A stretch of DNA of 64,000 bases, taken from contig NZ_LIWR01000006.1 in the NCBI RefSeq assembly GCF_012978815.1, positions 62,001 to 126,000 on the forward strand. Reading direction: 5' to 3'. Shown in pieces: positions 17,463 to 25,609 of the stretch. A program made the position numbers and the translations under genes. The notes under the pieces were generated by a model. It saw only the letters and a list, made by a program, of their open reading frames with translations, did not search any database and had not been told where the DNA came from. The DNA comes from Campylobacter sp. RM16189. Its GTDB lineage: Bacteria > Campylobacterota > Campylobacteria > Campylobacterales > Campylobacteraceae. Position 1 is the stretch's first letter, and each line of letters begins with the position of its first letter.

Positions 17463-17966
17463 ATGCAGATAAAAGAGAATAAAAAGGGCGCTATAGGATC
17501 GCTTATAATGTCGGTTTTACTGTTTGCGGCGGGTTTTTTAGGATATGTTTATTATGAACTTGCGGCTTCTGCGATTTTTACCATGATAGTAACTTTAGTA
17601 TGTGCCGTTTTTTGTGTGAAAAAGATAGTTCAAGAGAGTTTTATAGAAATTTTTGATGACGGATTTGGCGTGAAAAAGGGTTCTAAACAGCATAAATTTT
17701 ATTTTAAAGATATCGATGAGATCAGCACTCGCGTTGTGGATAAAAAGCGAGATATTCAGGTTTTAAACGTGAAATTTAAAAGAGGAAGGCTTGATAGAGA
17801 GGCCGCTGACGGGCTTATGCAGCCAATCAGTGAAAACGACGCGATAATCTTAGATAAATACGAAAAATCAAAATATGAAATTTTTAATCTTTTAAGAGAG
17901 AAGCTGCAAAATATAAACACCCAAAAACAACTACAAGAAAGTGATAAATCTAAAAATAAGCGATAA
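17463..17966 (+). CDS. Membrane-anchored protein with a PH-like domain, function unknown
   Basis: A 167-residue protein with two closely spaced transmembrane helices (about residues 12-55), followed by a beta-rich cytoplasmic region (FIEIFDDGFGVKKGSKQHKFYFKDIDEI) that resembles bacterial PH-like domains, and a charged C-terminal tail. It appears to be a single-gene unit with its own promoter. No specific function is recognised. Confidence 0.6.
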   Translation: MQIKENKKGAIGSLIMSVLLFAAGFLGYVYYELAASAIFTMIVTLVCAVFCVKKIVQESFIEIFDDGFGVKKGSKQHKFYFKDIDEISTRVVDKKRDIQVLNVKFKRGRLDREAADGLMQPISENDAIILDKYEKSKYEIFNLLREKLQNINTQKQLQESDKSKNKR

Positions 17967-18038
17967 ATTTAGGCAGTTATATATTGGTTTTAAAAGGACA
18001 AATATTTTAGTTAAATTCTAAAAATAAAGTGATATTTG

Positions 18039-18070
18039 CGACACAACTTGTCGTATGGGTTGTGTATAAT
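18039..18070 (+). promoter_or_regulatory. Promoter and nested inverted repeats before the WYL operon
   Basis: A perfect TATAAT lies at 18065-18070, 26 bp before the GTG at 18097. Two overlapping inverted repeats cover the -35/-10 region: CGACA-N5-TGTCG at 18039-18053, and ACACAAC (18041-18047) with GTTGTGT (18059-18065). This is a good candidate operator for the WYL regulator itself. Confidence 0.6.
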
Positions 18071-18096
18071 ATTTTAAAAATTTAAAAAGAGGTTTT

Positions 18097-18997
18097 GTGG
18101 GTATAGGAATTAAAAAAATGGGGGGGGGGTAGCGACAAGTTAGCTTTTAGGCTAGCCTATATAATTTCAGAACTTCTTTGTGGGAAAAAGCTCTATACTC
18201 CTAAACTTGCCGATGAATTCGGTGTTTCAAAACGTACTATACAAAGAGATTTAAATAACAGACTTATAAATTTATCTATTGTATTTAAAGACGGATTTTA
18301 TTATCTTGATGATTGCGATAATAGGTTAAAAAATTATGAACTTCTTAAATTTAGCCAAAAAAGCGGCATAGAGGATCTTTATCCAAGTAAAAATTTTATA
18401 AACCATTTATCTGATAGCAATAAAAAAGTTGTCGGATGTTCTTATGAGCATGTTAACCCTAATATATTTAAAATTCTTGAAATTTGTATTTCCTACTCAA
18501 ATATAGCCCATTTTATATACAAGCAAAAAGAGCGAAACGTAAAACCATATAAGCTTATTAATTTTAACGGAGTTTGGTATCTTATAGCCACTGAAAACAG
18601 TAAGATAAAAAATTATGCAATCTCAAAAATAATTAATTTAAGGAGAGGCAATAATTTTAAGAAAAATCAGGATATAGAAAATTTTATAGAGAAAAACAGT
18701 GATCAATTTATAAGTGAAAATTTGATTAATATAAAACTAAAAGTAAAAAAGGAGGTTAGTGAATTTATTCTTAGGCGTAAAATTTTTAAAGGGCAGTCGG
18801 CAGTAAGACACTTGAAAAATGGGGATCTTGTAGTTGAAGCAAAAGTAGCTTTTTTGAAAGATTTTATGGGAATGGTTCGGTATTGGATTCCTTATATTAG
18901 TATATTGGAGCCAATAGAACTAAAGAATAAACTTTTAGCAGAGCTTGAAGATTATATAAAAAAGGAAAAAAATGTTTTTGAAAAATATGAGAGATGA
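18097..18997 (+). CDS. Phase-variable WYL-domain transcriptional regulator (OFF in this sequence)
   Basis: GTG at 18097 (AAAGAGG four bases upstream) and ATG at 18118 are in the same frame. Both run through G10 (18120-18129) into TAG at 18130. The rest of the gene is one base out of register and stays open from there to 18997 with no ATG/GTG/TTG until 18722. With nine Gs the product would be 299 residues. It would have an N-terminal helix-turn-helix (KLYTPKLADEFGVSKRTIQRDL, about 33-54), a WYL domain with a literal WYL motif (about 160-162, NFNGVWYLIA), and a C-terminal WCX-like domain. WYL regulators commonly control defence loci. The 3' end overlaps the next gene by 26 bp. Confidence 0.85.
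18120..18129 (+). repeat. Homopolymeric G10 tract (contingency locus)
   Basis: Ten consecutive Gs in otherwise AT-rich DNA, immediately after the ATG at 18118. Campylobacter uses slippage in such tracts for phase variation. G9 (or G12) restores the regulator frame; G10 does not. No other homopolymer this long occurs in the window. Confidence 0.9.
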
Positions 18998-19439
18998 CAG
19001 TAAGGAAAAATTTTTGGCGTTTGCCATAATTTGCGCTAAATCAAATGGCAAGATAGAAGAAGAGGAGTCGGCTTTATTAAGAGAATACTGCGATGAGATG
19101 CAAATAGAGATGCCTCAAAGAACGGCAAAATATGATCATATCGTAGAAGCTTTTGAGGATGATGAGGCAGAGTATAAAAGTAAAATAGACAATATATTTA
19201 ACAGTAGCAGTACTAACACTGTTGATTACAAAAAGATCTACTTTGAACTCATTTCTCTTGTTTATTCGGATGGGGTCATTACGCCCATAGAACAAGATAT
19301 CTTAGATAGACTTAAACAAAAGATGTATCAAGGTGATTTTGAAGTGCCTATTATAGAGAGTTGCGCCTTAAGTATTACAAGCGGACTGAAGATAGTTCAA
19401 GATATAGAGTTAGTGCATGAAAAAACAAAAGGAGAGTAG
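18972..19439 (+). CDS. TerB-like domain protein
   Basis: A 155-residue acidic helical protein. The pattern (KFLAFAIICAKSNGKIEEEESALLREYCDEM) and the second half (ISLVYSDGVITPIEQDILDRLKQKM) are the two metal-binding-like turns (D/NG-x-I-x-x-x-E) of the TerB/DjlA-N fold. The ATG at 18972 has AAAGGA upstream and lies inside the end of the WYL gene; an alternative ATG is at 18987. The next gene begins at the base after its stop codon. The role in this operon is unknown. Confidence 0.7.
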   Translation: MFLKNMRDDSKEKFLAFAIICAKSNGKIEEEESALLREYCDEMQIEMPQRTAKYDHIVEAFEDDEAEYKSKIDNIFNSSSTNTVDYKKIYFELISLVYSDGVITPIEQDILDRLKQKMYQGDFEVPIIESCALSITSGLKIVQDIELVHEKTKGE

Positions 19440-19871
19440 ATGTTTTTAAGTAAATTTGACGAGTATAAGAAACAAAATTTTTTAAAACTTGTAGCCATTA
19501 TCGTTCTAGATGATAGTAAAAATATTCTGACTAATAATAAATTATTACAAGATTTAATAGACGAAAGTGGAATTGATACTTTGGTTGATGATTTGGTTGA
19601 ACAATCTAAAGATATAAATGCCTTTTTTAACGACGATACAGATGAATTTAGAGAGGAAATTTTGGATATTATAGATGATATTGATATCAAATTTTATCTT
19701 GAAGCTAACATGTATATTCAAGCCGATTCGTTAAATCCTAAAAATATACTTATAAAAGAGATTATGCAAGAGAAGCTAAAAGCTAGTAATGAGGTGATAG
19801 AGCTTTGTGACAATTGGTCTTTAAATATGACTAATTATAGTTTGATTTTAAATAAGATTATAGACAGATAG
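19440..19871 (+). CDS. Acidic protein, probably a divergent TerB-like paralogue
   Basis: A 143-residue acidic helical protein that I do not recognise by family. It parallels its upstream neighbour in order: MFLxx start, FLKLVAII near residue 14, an acidic DDTDEFREEI block, a FYLEANMYIQADSLNPKN turn, then a Ser/Leu-rich tail. It is therefore probably a diverged duplicate that has lost the canonical NGxIxxxE turns. It is translationally linked: the start follows the stop with no gap. Confidence 0.6.
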   Translation: MFLSKFDEYKKQNFLKLVAIIVLDDSKNILTNNKLLQDLIDESGIDTLVDDLVEQSKDINAFFNDDTDEFREEILDIIDDIDIKFYLEANMYIQADSLNPKNILIKEIMQEKLKASNEVIELCDNWSLNMTNYSLILNKIIDR

Positions 19872-19873
19872 TT

Positions 19874-20134
19874 ATGTTTAAATGCGATAGCTGCGGTCTT
19901 TGTTGTGTGAATATACAAGGAATAAGAGAGCTTGCTAAGTTTTTATGTGAAGACGGCTCTTGCATAAATTTAGATAAAACCAATAATTTATGTAAGATTT
20001 ACGATGCTAGACCTGCTATTTGTAGAGTGGATGAGATGTATGAAGTTGAGTATTATAAATACTTTAGTAAAGATGAATTTTACGATATAAATGAAACTGC
20101 TTGTAAAATTTTAAAAGAGAGATTTAAAGGATAA
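19874..20134 (+). CDS. YkgJ-family cysteine-cluster protein
   Basis: An 86-residue protein with the N-terminal CDSCGLCC (CxxCxxCC) and a later CKIYDARPAICR, the signature of the YkgJ/UPF0153 'zinc- or iron-chelating' family. It begins 2 bp after the preceding stop and ends 2 bp before the next ATG, so it is embedded in the operon. The family may bind Fe-S or Zn; no defined activity is known. Within the operon it may provide a metal or redox sensor, which is inference. Confidence 0.78.
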   Translation: MFKCDSCGLCCVNIQGIRELAKFLCEDGSCINLDKTNNLCKIYDARPAICRVDEMYEVEYYKYFSKDEFYDINETACKILKERFKG

Positions 20135-20136
20135 AA

Positions 20137-21162
20137 ATGCCATTACCGTTAATACCTGTACTTGTTGGTGGAGCTAGTTTAGCAGCCGCAGCCTTTGGGG
20201 CAAAAAAGGGCTATGATGCTTATTCGGATACGCAACATGCAAAAAACTATAATGAAAGAGCAAGGAATATTTTTGAAGAGTCTCAAAAAAATCTCAATAC
20301 ATCAAGAGAGGCTACAAATACTTCTATAGTTAAGCTTGGCGAATACAAAAAAGAAGTTTTTGATATGTATATGATAGATTTTATAGAGATATTTTCTAGG
20401 ATAAAAAATTATGAACCTGAAGGCGGTTTGAAATTTGATAGCGCAATGGATATAAGTAGCAAAGAATTTGAGGAGTTAAAAAGCCAGATACTAGATATCC
20501 GGACAGCATTTGGCGGAGCGGCAGCTCTTGGAGCAGGTGCCGCTGCAGGGTTTGGTGCTTTTGGCTTAACCGGAGCTTTGGCTACCGCAAGCACGGGCAC
20601 TGCTATAAGTTCACTTAGCGGAGTAGCTGCAACGAATGCTACTCTGGCGTGGCTTGGAGGAGGTTCTTTGGCTACAGGAGGGCTTGGCATGGCAGGAGGA
20701 ACAATGGTTTTAGGAGGTCTTGTTGCGGGTCCTGCTTTGGCTGTTGCAGGCTGGGTTTTATCATCTAAGGCCGAAACTGCTAAAAATAACGCATATTCTA
20801 ATTTGCAAGAAGCAAAAAGTATAGCAGAGGCAAATCAAACTGCTATACTTGAACTATCTCATGTAAAAGATGTTGCGAATACTGTAAAAATTACTTTAAG
20901 CGAGCTTTCCGAGAAGTATTTTAGTAAGTTTTTGAGCGAATTAGAAAATATCGTATCTATAAATAATAACTATGCAAGTTATTCTAAAGAGGACCAGCGC
21001 CTAGTTCATAACACAGTGTTACTTGCTCAAAGTATAAAAAATTTAATATCCGTTCCGTTGCTTGAAGAAAACGGTAAGATTTCTGTAGCTATACGCAAAA
21101 CAAAACGCAAGGCCGAAAAGTTATTAAAACAACTAAAAGATATAAATGAGAAGTATAATTAA
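20137..21162 (+). CDS. Glycine-zipper membrane protein of the WYL operon
   Basis: A 341-residue protein. It has a short hydrophobic N-terminus (LIPVLVGGASLAAAAFGA), a helical/coiled region (about 30-125), and then a striking Gly/Ala-rich block (about 128-210) containing GGAAALGAGAAAGFGAFG and LGMAGGTMVLGGLVAGPALAVAG. The last 130 residues are coiled-coil-like. Glycine-zipper blocks of this kind insert in or oligomerise across membranes, so pore formation or membrane anchoring is a reasonable hypothesis. I cannot name the family with confidence. Confidence 0.65.
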   Translation: MPLPLIPVLVGGASLAAAAFGAKKGYDAYSDTQHAKNYNERARNIFEESQKNLNTSREATNTSIVKLGEYKKEVFDMYMIDFIEIFSRIKNYEPEGGLKFDSAMDISSKEFEELKSQILDIRTAFGGAAALGAGAAAGFGAFGLTGALATASTGTAISSLSGVAATNATLAWLGGGSLATGGLGMAGGTMVLGGLVAGPALAVAGWVLSSKAETAKNNAYSNLQEAKSIAEANQTAILELSHVKDVANTVKITLSELSEKYFSKFLSELENIVSINNNYASYSKEDQRLVHNTVLLAQSIKNLISVPLLEENGKISVAIRKTKRKAEKLLKQLKDINEKYN

Positions 21163-21181
21163 AGGGCGTAAAGCCCTTTAA
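21159..21181 (+). promoter_or_regulatory. Perfect hairpin over the stop codon inside the WYL operon
   Basis: TTAAAGGGC and GCCCTTTAA form a 9 bp stem around the loop GTAAA, overlapping the TAA at 21160-21162. No U-run follows. It may partly terminate or stabilise mRNA and so lower expression of the last gene relative to the rest. Confidence 0.6.
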
Positions 21182-21198
21182 AACTAAAAGGATGTATC

Positions 21199-22770
21199 AT
21201 GAGTAAAGCGATATATGAAGAGATAATTGATGAGATAGGAACACAGACTTTAGCTAGATTTGGACTGAATATTTTTGACACTTCAAGTTATGCTCAAAGT
21301 GTTGAAGCTACAAGAATGCGTATAGATACAAAAGAAGTGTATGACTCGGAAAGAGTAAAAAACAAAAACCGAGAAAATGATACTACTTCTCACGGATTCT
21401 TATTTGAATCATTGGATGTGGGAATGAGAAATATCGATAATGCAAAAAATAAAAATGATTTAAGATATATCAGGCATGATGAAATAACAAAAGCAAATGA
21501 TCCTTTGGTAGATGTTTCTCTTATTAGAAAAAGCGATATAGTAAAAGCTCTTGATGGGGATGAGGTTGATATTTTTGGAGAGATGCAACATAAGAGTTTT
21601 GAGAGTAAAGATAGCCAATTAAAAAGAAAGTCTAGAACAAAAGTAATATCTAAATCAAATGACTTAAAGGGCAAAAATAAAAAGTATATGAATGCCGAAG
21701 GTTTAAAGGTTGTTGTAAATTCGGATAGATATCAAGAGGATATAAATCATTACAAAAAAATAATAGAAAAAAGCAAAGATGAGAATGCTATAAAAGAAGC
21801 AAGGATGATGCTTGAAAAAATAGAGAAGGGAATGGTTGATTACGAAACTAGCAAAAAAGAAAACGCAAGAAATTTTACTATTAAAACAGATATAAAATAT
21901 ATGGCTAAAAATAGTGCAGGAGTTGCTATAAGCGGAGCTGTTGCACTAGCTTTACAGACTCTCGGAAGTGGCGTTTTATATGAAATAAAAGACTATTACA
22001 AGAGTGGAAAAAGTGATTTGTTATCTAGGATTTCTAGACTTTTTCAAAACGTTTTAAAATCATTAAAAGACGGCTTTATTAATGGCGCAGGGTTTGCAGT
22101 GATCGATATTCTCGTAAACGTGATTTCTAGTTGTTTTAAAACTTTACATACAAAATTTATGTATTTATGGGAAAATTTAAGAACGGCTGCTAAGTCTGTG
22201 TACAATGCTATCCTTTTATATGTGCAAGGTAAAATTAAAAACTTTCAAGATCTTATAGTTAATATAGTTAAATCCATTTTTTCGATACTTATGGTGCTAA
22301 TGGCTGAAACTATAGATACTATGATAATGCAGTATTTAATAGCATTTATGCCTTCAAATATAGCTAGCGTACTTTCAGGTGTTTTTACTATAGTGATTTC
22401 AGCTACTGTTGTTGTTTTGGGATTAAAGACTATAGAAAATTCATTAGGTTATATTTTTGGAGTTTATGCCGAGCTTCAAAAGTCTCGGGCAAAAAAAGCA
22501 GAAATTTCGGTTTTGGTTGATGAAGTACTTCCTGAGCTTATAAAAGATAATGAAAGGATAAAAGATCTAATAGATACTTATAAGAATGATATGGTATTAA
22601 AGATGGATAGTTCTTTTGCTCAATTAAAATCCGCGGTTGAGCTAAATAATAATGCAGTCTTTATAGAGAGTCTAATTTCCATAAATTCGTTTTATGGTAA
22701 GAAGTTAAAATATACTAATTTTAATCAATTTAACGATATTATGCTAAGCGATGAACCTATAAGATTTTAG
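21199..22770 (+). CDS. Large membrane protein of the WYL operon, function unknown
   Basis: A 523-residue protein. The first ~230 residues are soluble, highly charged and helical (many Lys/Glu/Asp). The next ~190 residues hold several hydrophobic or amphipathic helices, including AGVAISGAVALALQTLG, AGFAVIDILVNVISS, IFSILMVLMAETIDTMIMQYLIAFM and VFTIVISATVVVLGL. The last ~80 residues are charged. I recognise no enzyme motif. A soluble sensor part joined to a membrane bundle is the layout expected of a membrane effector, but that is inference. It is the last gene before a strong terminator. Confidence 0.6.
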   Translation: MSKAIYEEIIDEIGTQTLARFGLNIFDTSSYAQSVEATRMRIDTKEVYDSERVKNKNRENDTTSHGFLFESLDVGMRNIDNAKNKNDLRYIRHDEITKANDPLVDVSLIRKSDIVKALDGDEVDIFGEMQHKSFESKDSQLKRKSRTKVISKSNDLKGKNKKYMNAEGLKVVVNSDRYQEDINHYKKIIEKSKDENAIKEARMMLEKIEKGMVDYETSKKENARNFTIKTDIKYMAKNSAGVAISGAVALALQTLGSGVLYEIKDYYKSGKSDLLSRISRLFQNVLKSLKDGFINGAGFAVIDILVNVISSCFKTLHTKFMYLWENLRTAAKSVYNAILLYVQGKIKNFQDLIVNIVKSIFSILMVLMAETIDTMIMQYLIAFMPSNIASVLSGVFTIVISATVVVLGLKTIENSLGYIFGVYAELQKSRAKKAEISVLVDEVLPELIKDNERIKDLIDTYKNDMVLKMDSSFAQLKSAVELNNNAVFIESLISINSFYGKKLKYTNFNQFNDIMLSDEPIRF

Positions 22771-22774
22771 AAGA

Positions 22775-22795
22775 AAGGCTACAAAGTGTAGCCTT
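22775..22795. terminator. Terminator at the end of the WYL operon
   Basis: AAGGCTACA and TGTAGCCTT form a perfect 9 bp stem with a 3-base loop, 4 bp after the stop, between convergent genes. It serves both strands. Confidence 0.85.
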
Positions 22796-22801
22796 ATTAA
22801 A

Positions 22802-24025
22802 TCAAATTTTTCTTACTACCTCATATCTCTCGCCCGGTTTCATCTCGATGATCTCCCACGGCAAGCCTTGCTTCATAAGTTCGTCCATAAACGGTTTAGC
22901 GTCAAATTCTTCAATGTTAAAGACACCTTTGCCGTTCCAAATCCCCTTAGCAACCATCATCGAGCCTATCATAGCAGGAACGCCTGTGGTGTAGCTAACC
23001 GCTTGCGCACCAGTTTCAGCATAGCATGCCTCGTGATCGCAGACATTGTAGATGTAGACTTGGCGCTCTTTGCCACTTTTGAGACCGCGGATCACGCAGC
23101 CGATATTTGTCTTGCCTTTAGTTCTTGGGCCAAGACTCGCAGGGTCTGGAAGCAGGGTTTTTAGAAACTGTATAGGCACTATCTTCATGCCGTTATGCTC
23201 AACCTCGTCTATGCGAAGCATGCCGACGTTTTCAAGGCATTTCATGTGAGTTAGGTAGCTTTGTCCAAAGGTCATAAAGAAGCGAATTCTCTTAAGTCCT
23301 TTGATATTTTTAACCAAGCTTTCAAGCTCCTCGTGATATAGCAAGTAGCTATCTTTCACGCCGATTTTTGGATAATCCCACTGGAACATGATCTCCATCG
23401 GCTGAGTTTCGATCCACTCGCCATTTTCCCAGTAGCGACCCTTTGAGCTAACCTCGCGCAGGTTTATCTCAGGGTTGAAATTTGTGGCAAACGGATATCC
23501 GTGATCGCCAGCGTTGCAGTCTAGGATGTCGATCTCGTGAATTTCATCGAACAAATTTTGCTGTGCATAAGCGCAAAATACGTTTGTTACGCCCGGATCA
23601 AAGCCGCTTCCAAGCAGAGCCATAGTGCCTGCGTTTTTGAAGTCGGCGTCCTTTGCCCATTGAAGTTTGTATTCAAATTTCGCAGTGTCAGGATGCTCAT
23701 AGTTTGCAGTGTCTATGTAAGGAATTCCAGCTTTTACGCACGCATCCATCAGCGTTAAATCCTGATAAGGAAGCGCCACGTTTAGCAGTAAATCAGCCCC
23801 TGTTTGCTTGATGAGCTCTACGACCGCATTTGTGTCATCAGCGTCGATTTTAGCTGTGTTTATCGTTATTTCGAGGCGCTCTTTTATAAATTTAGCTATC
23901 GCATCACACTTGCTTTTTGTACGGCTTGCAAGCGTGATAGTGGTAAATACATCGCTATTCATCGCGCATTTTACCGTAGCTACTTGGCTTACTCCACCCG
24001 CTCCGATAATTAAGATATGTTTCAT
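22802..24025 (-). CDS. Carboxynorspermidine/carboxyspermidine dehydrogenase (saccharopine dehydrogenase family)
   Basis: A 407-residue NADPH enzyme of the saccharopine dehydrogenase fold, with a Rossmann motif IIGAGGVSQVATVKC at the N-terminus and GSGFDPGVTNVFCAY in the middle. In Campylobacter this family condenses putrescine with aspartate semialdehyde to carboxyspermidine, replacing the SpeD/SpeE route. The decarboxylase for the next step is at 36249. It starts 9 bp after the stop of the HEPN gene, so it may be read from the DUF262 promoter as well as any native one. Confidence 0.9.
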   Translation of the reverse strand: MKHILIIGAGGVSQVATVKCAMNSDVFTTITLASRTKSKCDAIAKFIKERLEITINTAKIDADDTNAVVELIKQTGADLLLNVALPYQDLTLMDACVKAGIPYIDTANYEHPDTAKFEYKLQWAKDADFKNAGTMALLGSGFDPGVTNVFCAYAQQNLFDEIHEIDILDCNAGDHGYPFATNFNPEINLREVSSKGRYWENGEWIETQPMEIMFQWDYPKIGVKDSYLLYHEELESLVKNIKGLKRIRFFMTFGQSYLTHMKCLENVGMLRIDEVEHNGMKIVPIQFLKTLLPDPASLGPRTKGKTNIGCVIRGLKSGKERQVYIYNVCDHEACYAETGAQAVSYTTGVPAMIGSMMVAKGIWNGKGVFNIEEFDAKPFMDELMKQGLPWEIIEMKPGERYEVVRKI

Positions 24026-24034
24026 AATTGCTCC

Positions 24035-24505
24035 TTATATTTTATTAAATAATTCCTGTTCTATTTTTTCTAGCATTTGTTTTGTTGTGTTAAAGTGTTT
24101 AATGTAATCTTGCTTTGATATGTTGGTATTATTGCAATGTGCTATATCATTTCTTGCTTTTATTATTGCACCTAGCGCATTTGCATGCTTTTCTTCTATT
24201 TGTTGTTTCCATGCACTATCGAACTTTTCTAAAATACTTTTTAGTTTTGTTGGTTTTAAATTTGTAATATCCTGTAAATTGTTATTAATAAAATTTTTAA
24301 TTTCTTTTGGTATTGACTTGCCATCTAAACAGTCTTTAATGGTTTTTTCAAAAAATTTTTCAATATATCCAGACATCAATATTATTAAGTATTTTGTTAA
24401 ATGGTCTATTATGTCCATATCTATACTGTCATCTTTTGTCAAACTGTCTATTTTGACGCTTAAATCATTTATTGCTTGATTAAATTTTATAAAATCATTA
24501 TACAT
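24035..24505 (-). CDS. HEPN-domain protein (RX4H), partner of DUF262
   Basis: A 156-residue all-helical protein with IKARNDIAHCNN near residues 115-126. It contains R-x4-H (RNDIAH), the catalytic signature of HEPN ribonucleases, in the MAE_28990/RiboL-PSP-like context. Its start overlaps the DUF262 stop by 8 bp. Base composition is visibly more AT-rich than the flanking metabolic genes, a sign of transfer. The likely role is an RNase effector in a two-gene defence or toxin module. RNase activity is inferred from the motif only. Confidence 0.75.
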   Translation of the reverse strand: MYNDFIKFNQAINDLSVKIDSLTKDDSIDMDIIDHLTKYLIILMSGYIEKFFEKTIKDCLDGKSIPKEIKNFINNNLQDITNLKPTKLKSILEKFDSAWKQQIEEKHANALGAIIKARNDIAHCNNTNISKQDYIKHFNTTKQMLEKIEQELFNKI

Positions 24506-25574
24506 TACTAAGAAATTCTATTGATTTTTCTAATCTATCCTTGACACTATTGGTGTTGTGCGTTGTGCCAGTCTTTATAGCTTCTTTATATTTCTCATTT
24601 TGCATTAATTGGTCAATTTTTTCTTTTATCTGTTCAACATGCTTATTTTTCAACAATTCATAATTTTTATAAATTCCTACCCATAGAGAATCCAGTATTG
24701 CTATACTAAGTTGATCGTTTTTTCTAAAATGTTCTTTAGCATCAATTCGGTTCATAAATTGTATTATTTCAACAAATAGATTAAGCGCTTGTTGTATTTC
24801 TTGACTATCTATGTCTTTGTTGGCAAACATAAAATCATTTAAAAATTGCTTCATATTTCCTGTGTATTCAATGAAAGATAAAGCTAGTAATCTCAATATA
24901 ATTTCTTCATCTTTTTTTCTTTTTTTGTCAATGGATATAAAATTTTTGACTATATCAAGATTAGATAATTCTGTTATTTTTTGTCTAAATTTTCCATCCG
25001 ATATACAATTTCTAACCTCTTGCGGACTTAATTTTACGCCACCTGTGTTAAGTCTTTCGAATATTTCATAAATAGCATGGTAGTTTTTTTTCTTGGGATT
25101 ATCTGCTTTTATAATGGTTGCATGTATAATCGAGGTAGCTATTTTATCTTTTTCGTTTTCATTGAGCCTAGAGTAAATCTTTCCATTAAAATCTTTATTA
25201 ACACCACTCAGTTTAAAATCGCTATTATCGAATGAATTTTTAAAATATCTTGAAATAGATTCTATTCTTTGATATCCATCAATTATAAGCATCTTTTCAT
25301 CTATATCTTTATATAAAAATATACCAGGCACAGGAAGACCTAATAATAAAGATTCTATAAATTTAGAAGCTTGTTTTTTATTCCAAACATAATTTCTCTG
25401 AAAATTTGGTAAGTATATTTTTTCTTTATCATATCTGCTTACAAGACTATCAACTGGGAAATCTATACCGTAGCTTGTTAGATTATACGTTATGTCATAT
25501 GAGCCATATTCTGATTCTTGTTCTTCTTTGTATTCTGCTATATCTTGATTTTCTTGATTGTTAGCGCTGCACAT
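24498..25574 (-). CDS. DUF262 domain protein (ParB/GmrS-like), two-gene module with HEPN
   Basis: A 358-residue protein whose N-terminal half (about 35-200) is a DUF262 domain. It shows the early LPNFQRNYVWNKKQASKFIESLLLG segment, the IDGYQRIES motif (the DGQR-like nucleotide-binding signature), and LNTGGVKLSPQEVRNCI. DUF262 is found in type IV restriction (GmrS) and other anti-phage proteins as an NTP-sensing or hydrolysing ParB-like domain. The C-terminal half is helical and carries no HNH nuclease motif, so any nuclease activity would come from the HEPN partner. Confidence 0.8.
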   Translation of the reverse strand: MCSANNQENQDIAEYKEEQESEYGSYDITYNLTSYGIDFPVDSLVSRYDKEKIYLPNFQRNYVWNKKQASKFIESLLLGLPVPGIFLYKDIDEKMLIIDGYQRIESISRYFKNSFDNSDFKLSGVNKDFNGKIYSRLNENEKDKIATSIIHATIIKADNPKKKNYHAIYEIFERLNTGGVKLSPQEVRNCISDGKFRQKITELSNLDIVKNFISIDKKRKKDEEIILRLLALSFIEYTGNMKQFLNDFMFANKDIDSQEIQQALNLFVEIIQFMNRIDAKEHFRKNDQLSIAILDSLWVGIYKNYELLKNKHVEQIKEKIDQLMQNEKYKEAIKTGTTHNTNSVKDRLEKSIEFLSNV

Positions 25575-25609
25575 GATTTGATCTCTACATTTGAAATTAA
25601 TTATGGAGT

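Noticed and set aside
20137-21162. Glycine-zipper protein as a phage tail tape-measure or holin
   Set aside because: No phage genes are nearby and the operon context is a regulator plus TerB/YkgJ-like proteins.
23537-24107. Several plus-strand frames opposite the dehydrogenase gene
   Set aside because: They are antisense shadows of a well-supported saccharopine-dehydrogenase-family gene and have no domain or ribosome binding site.
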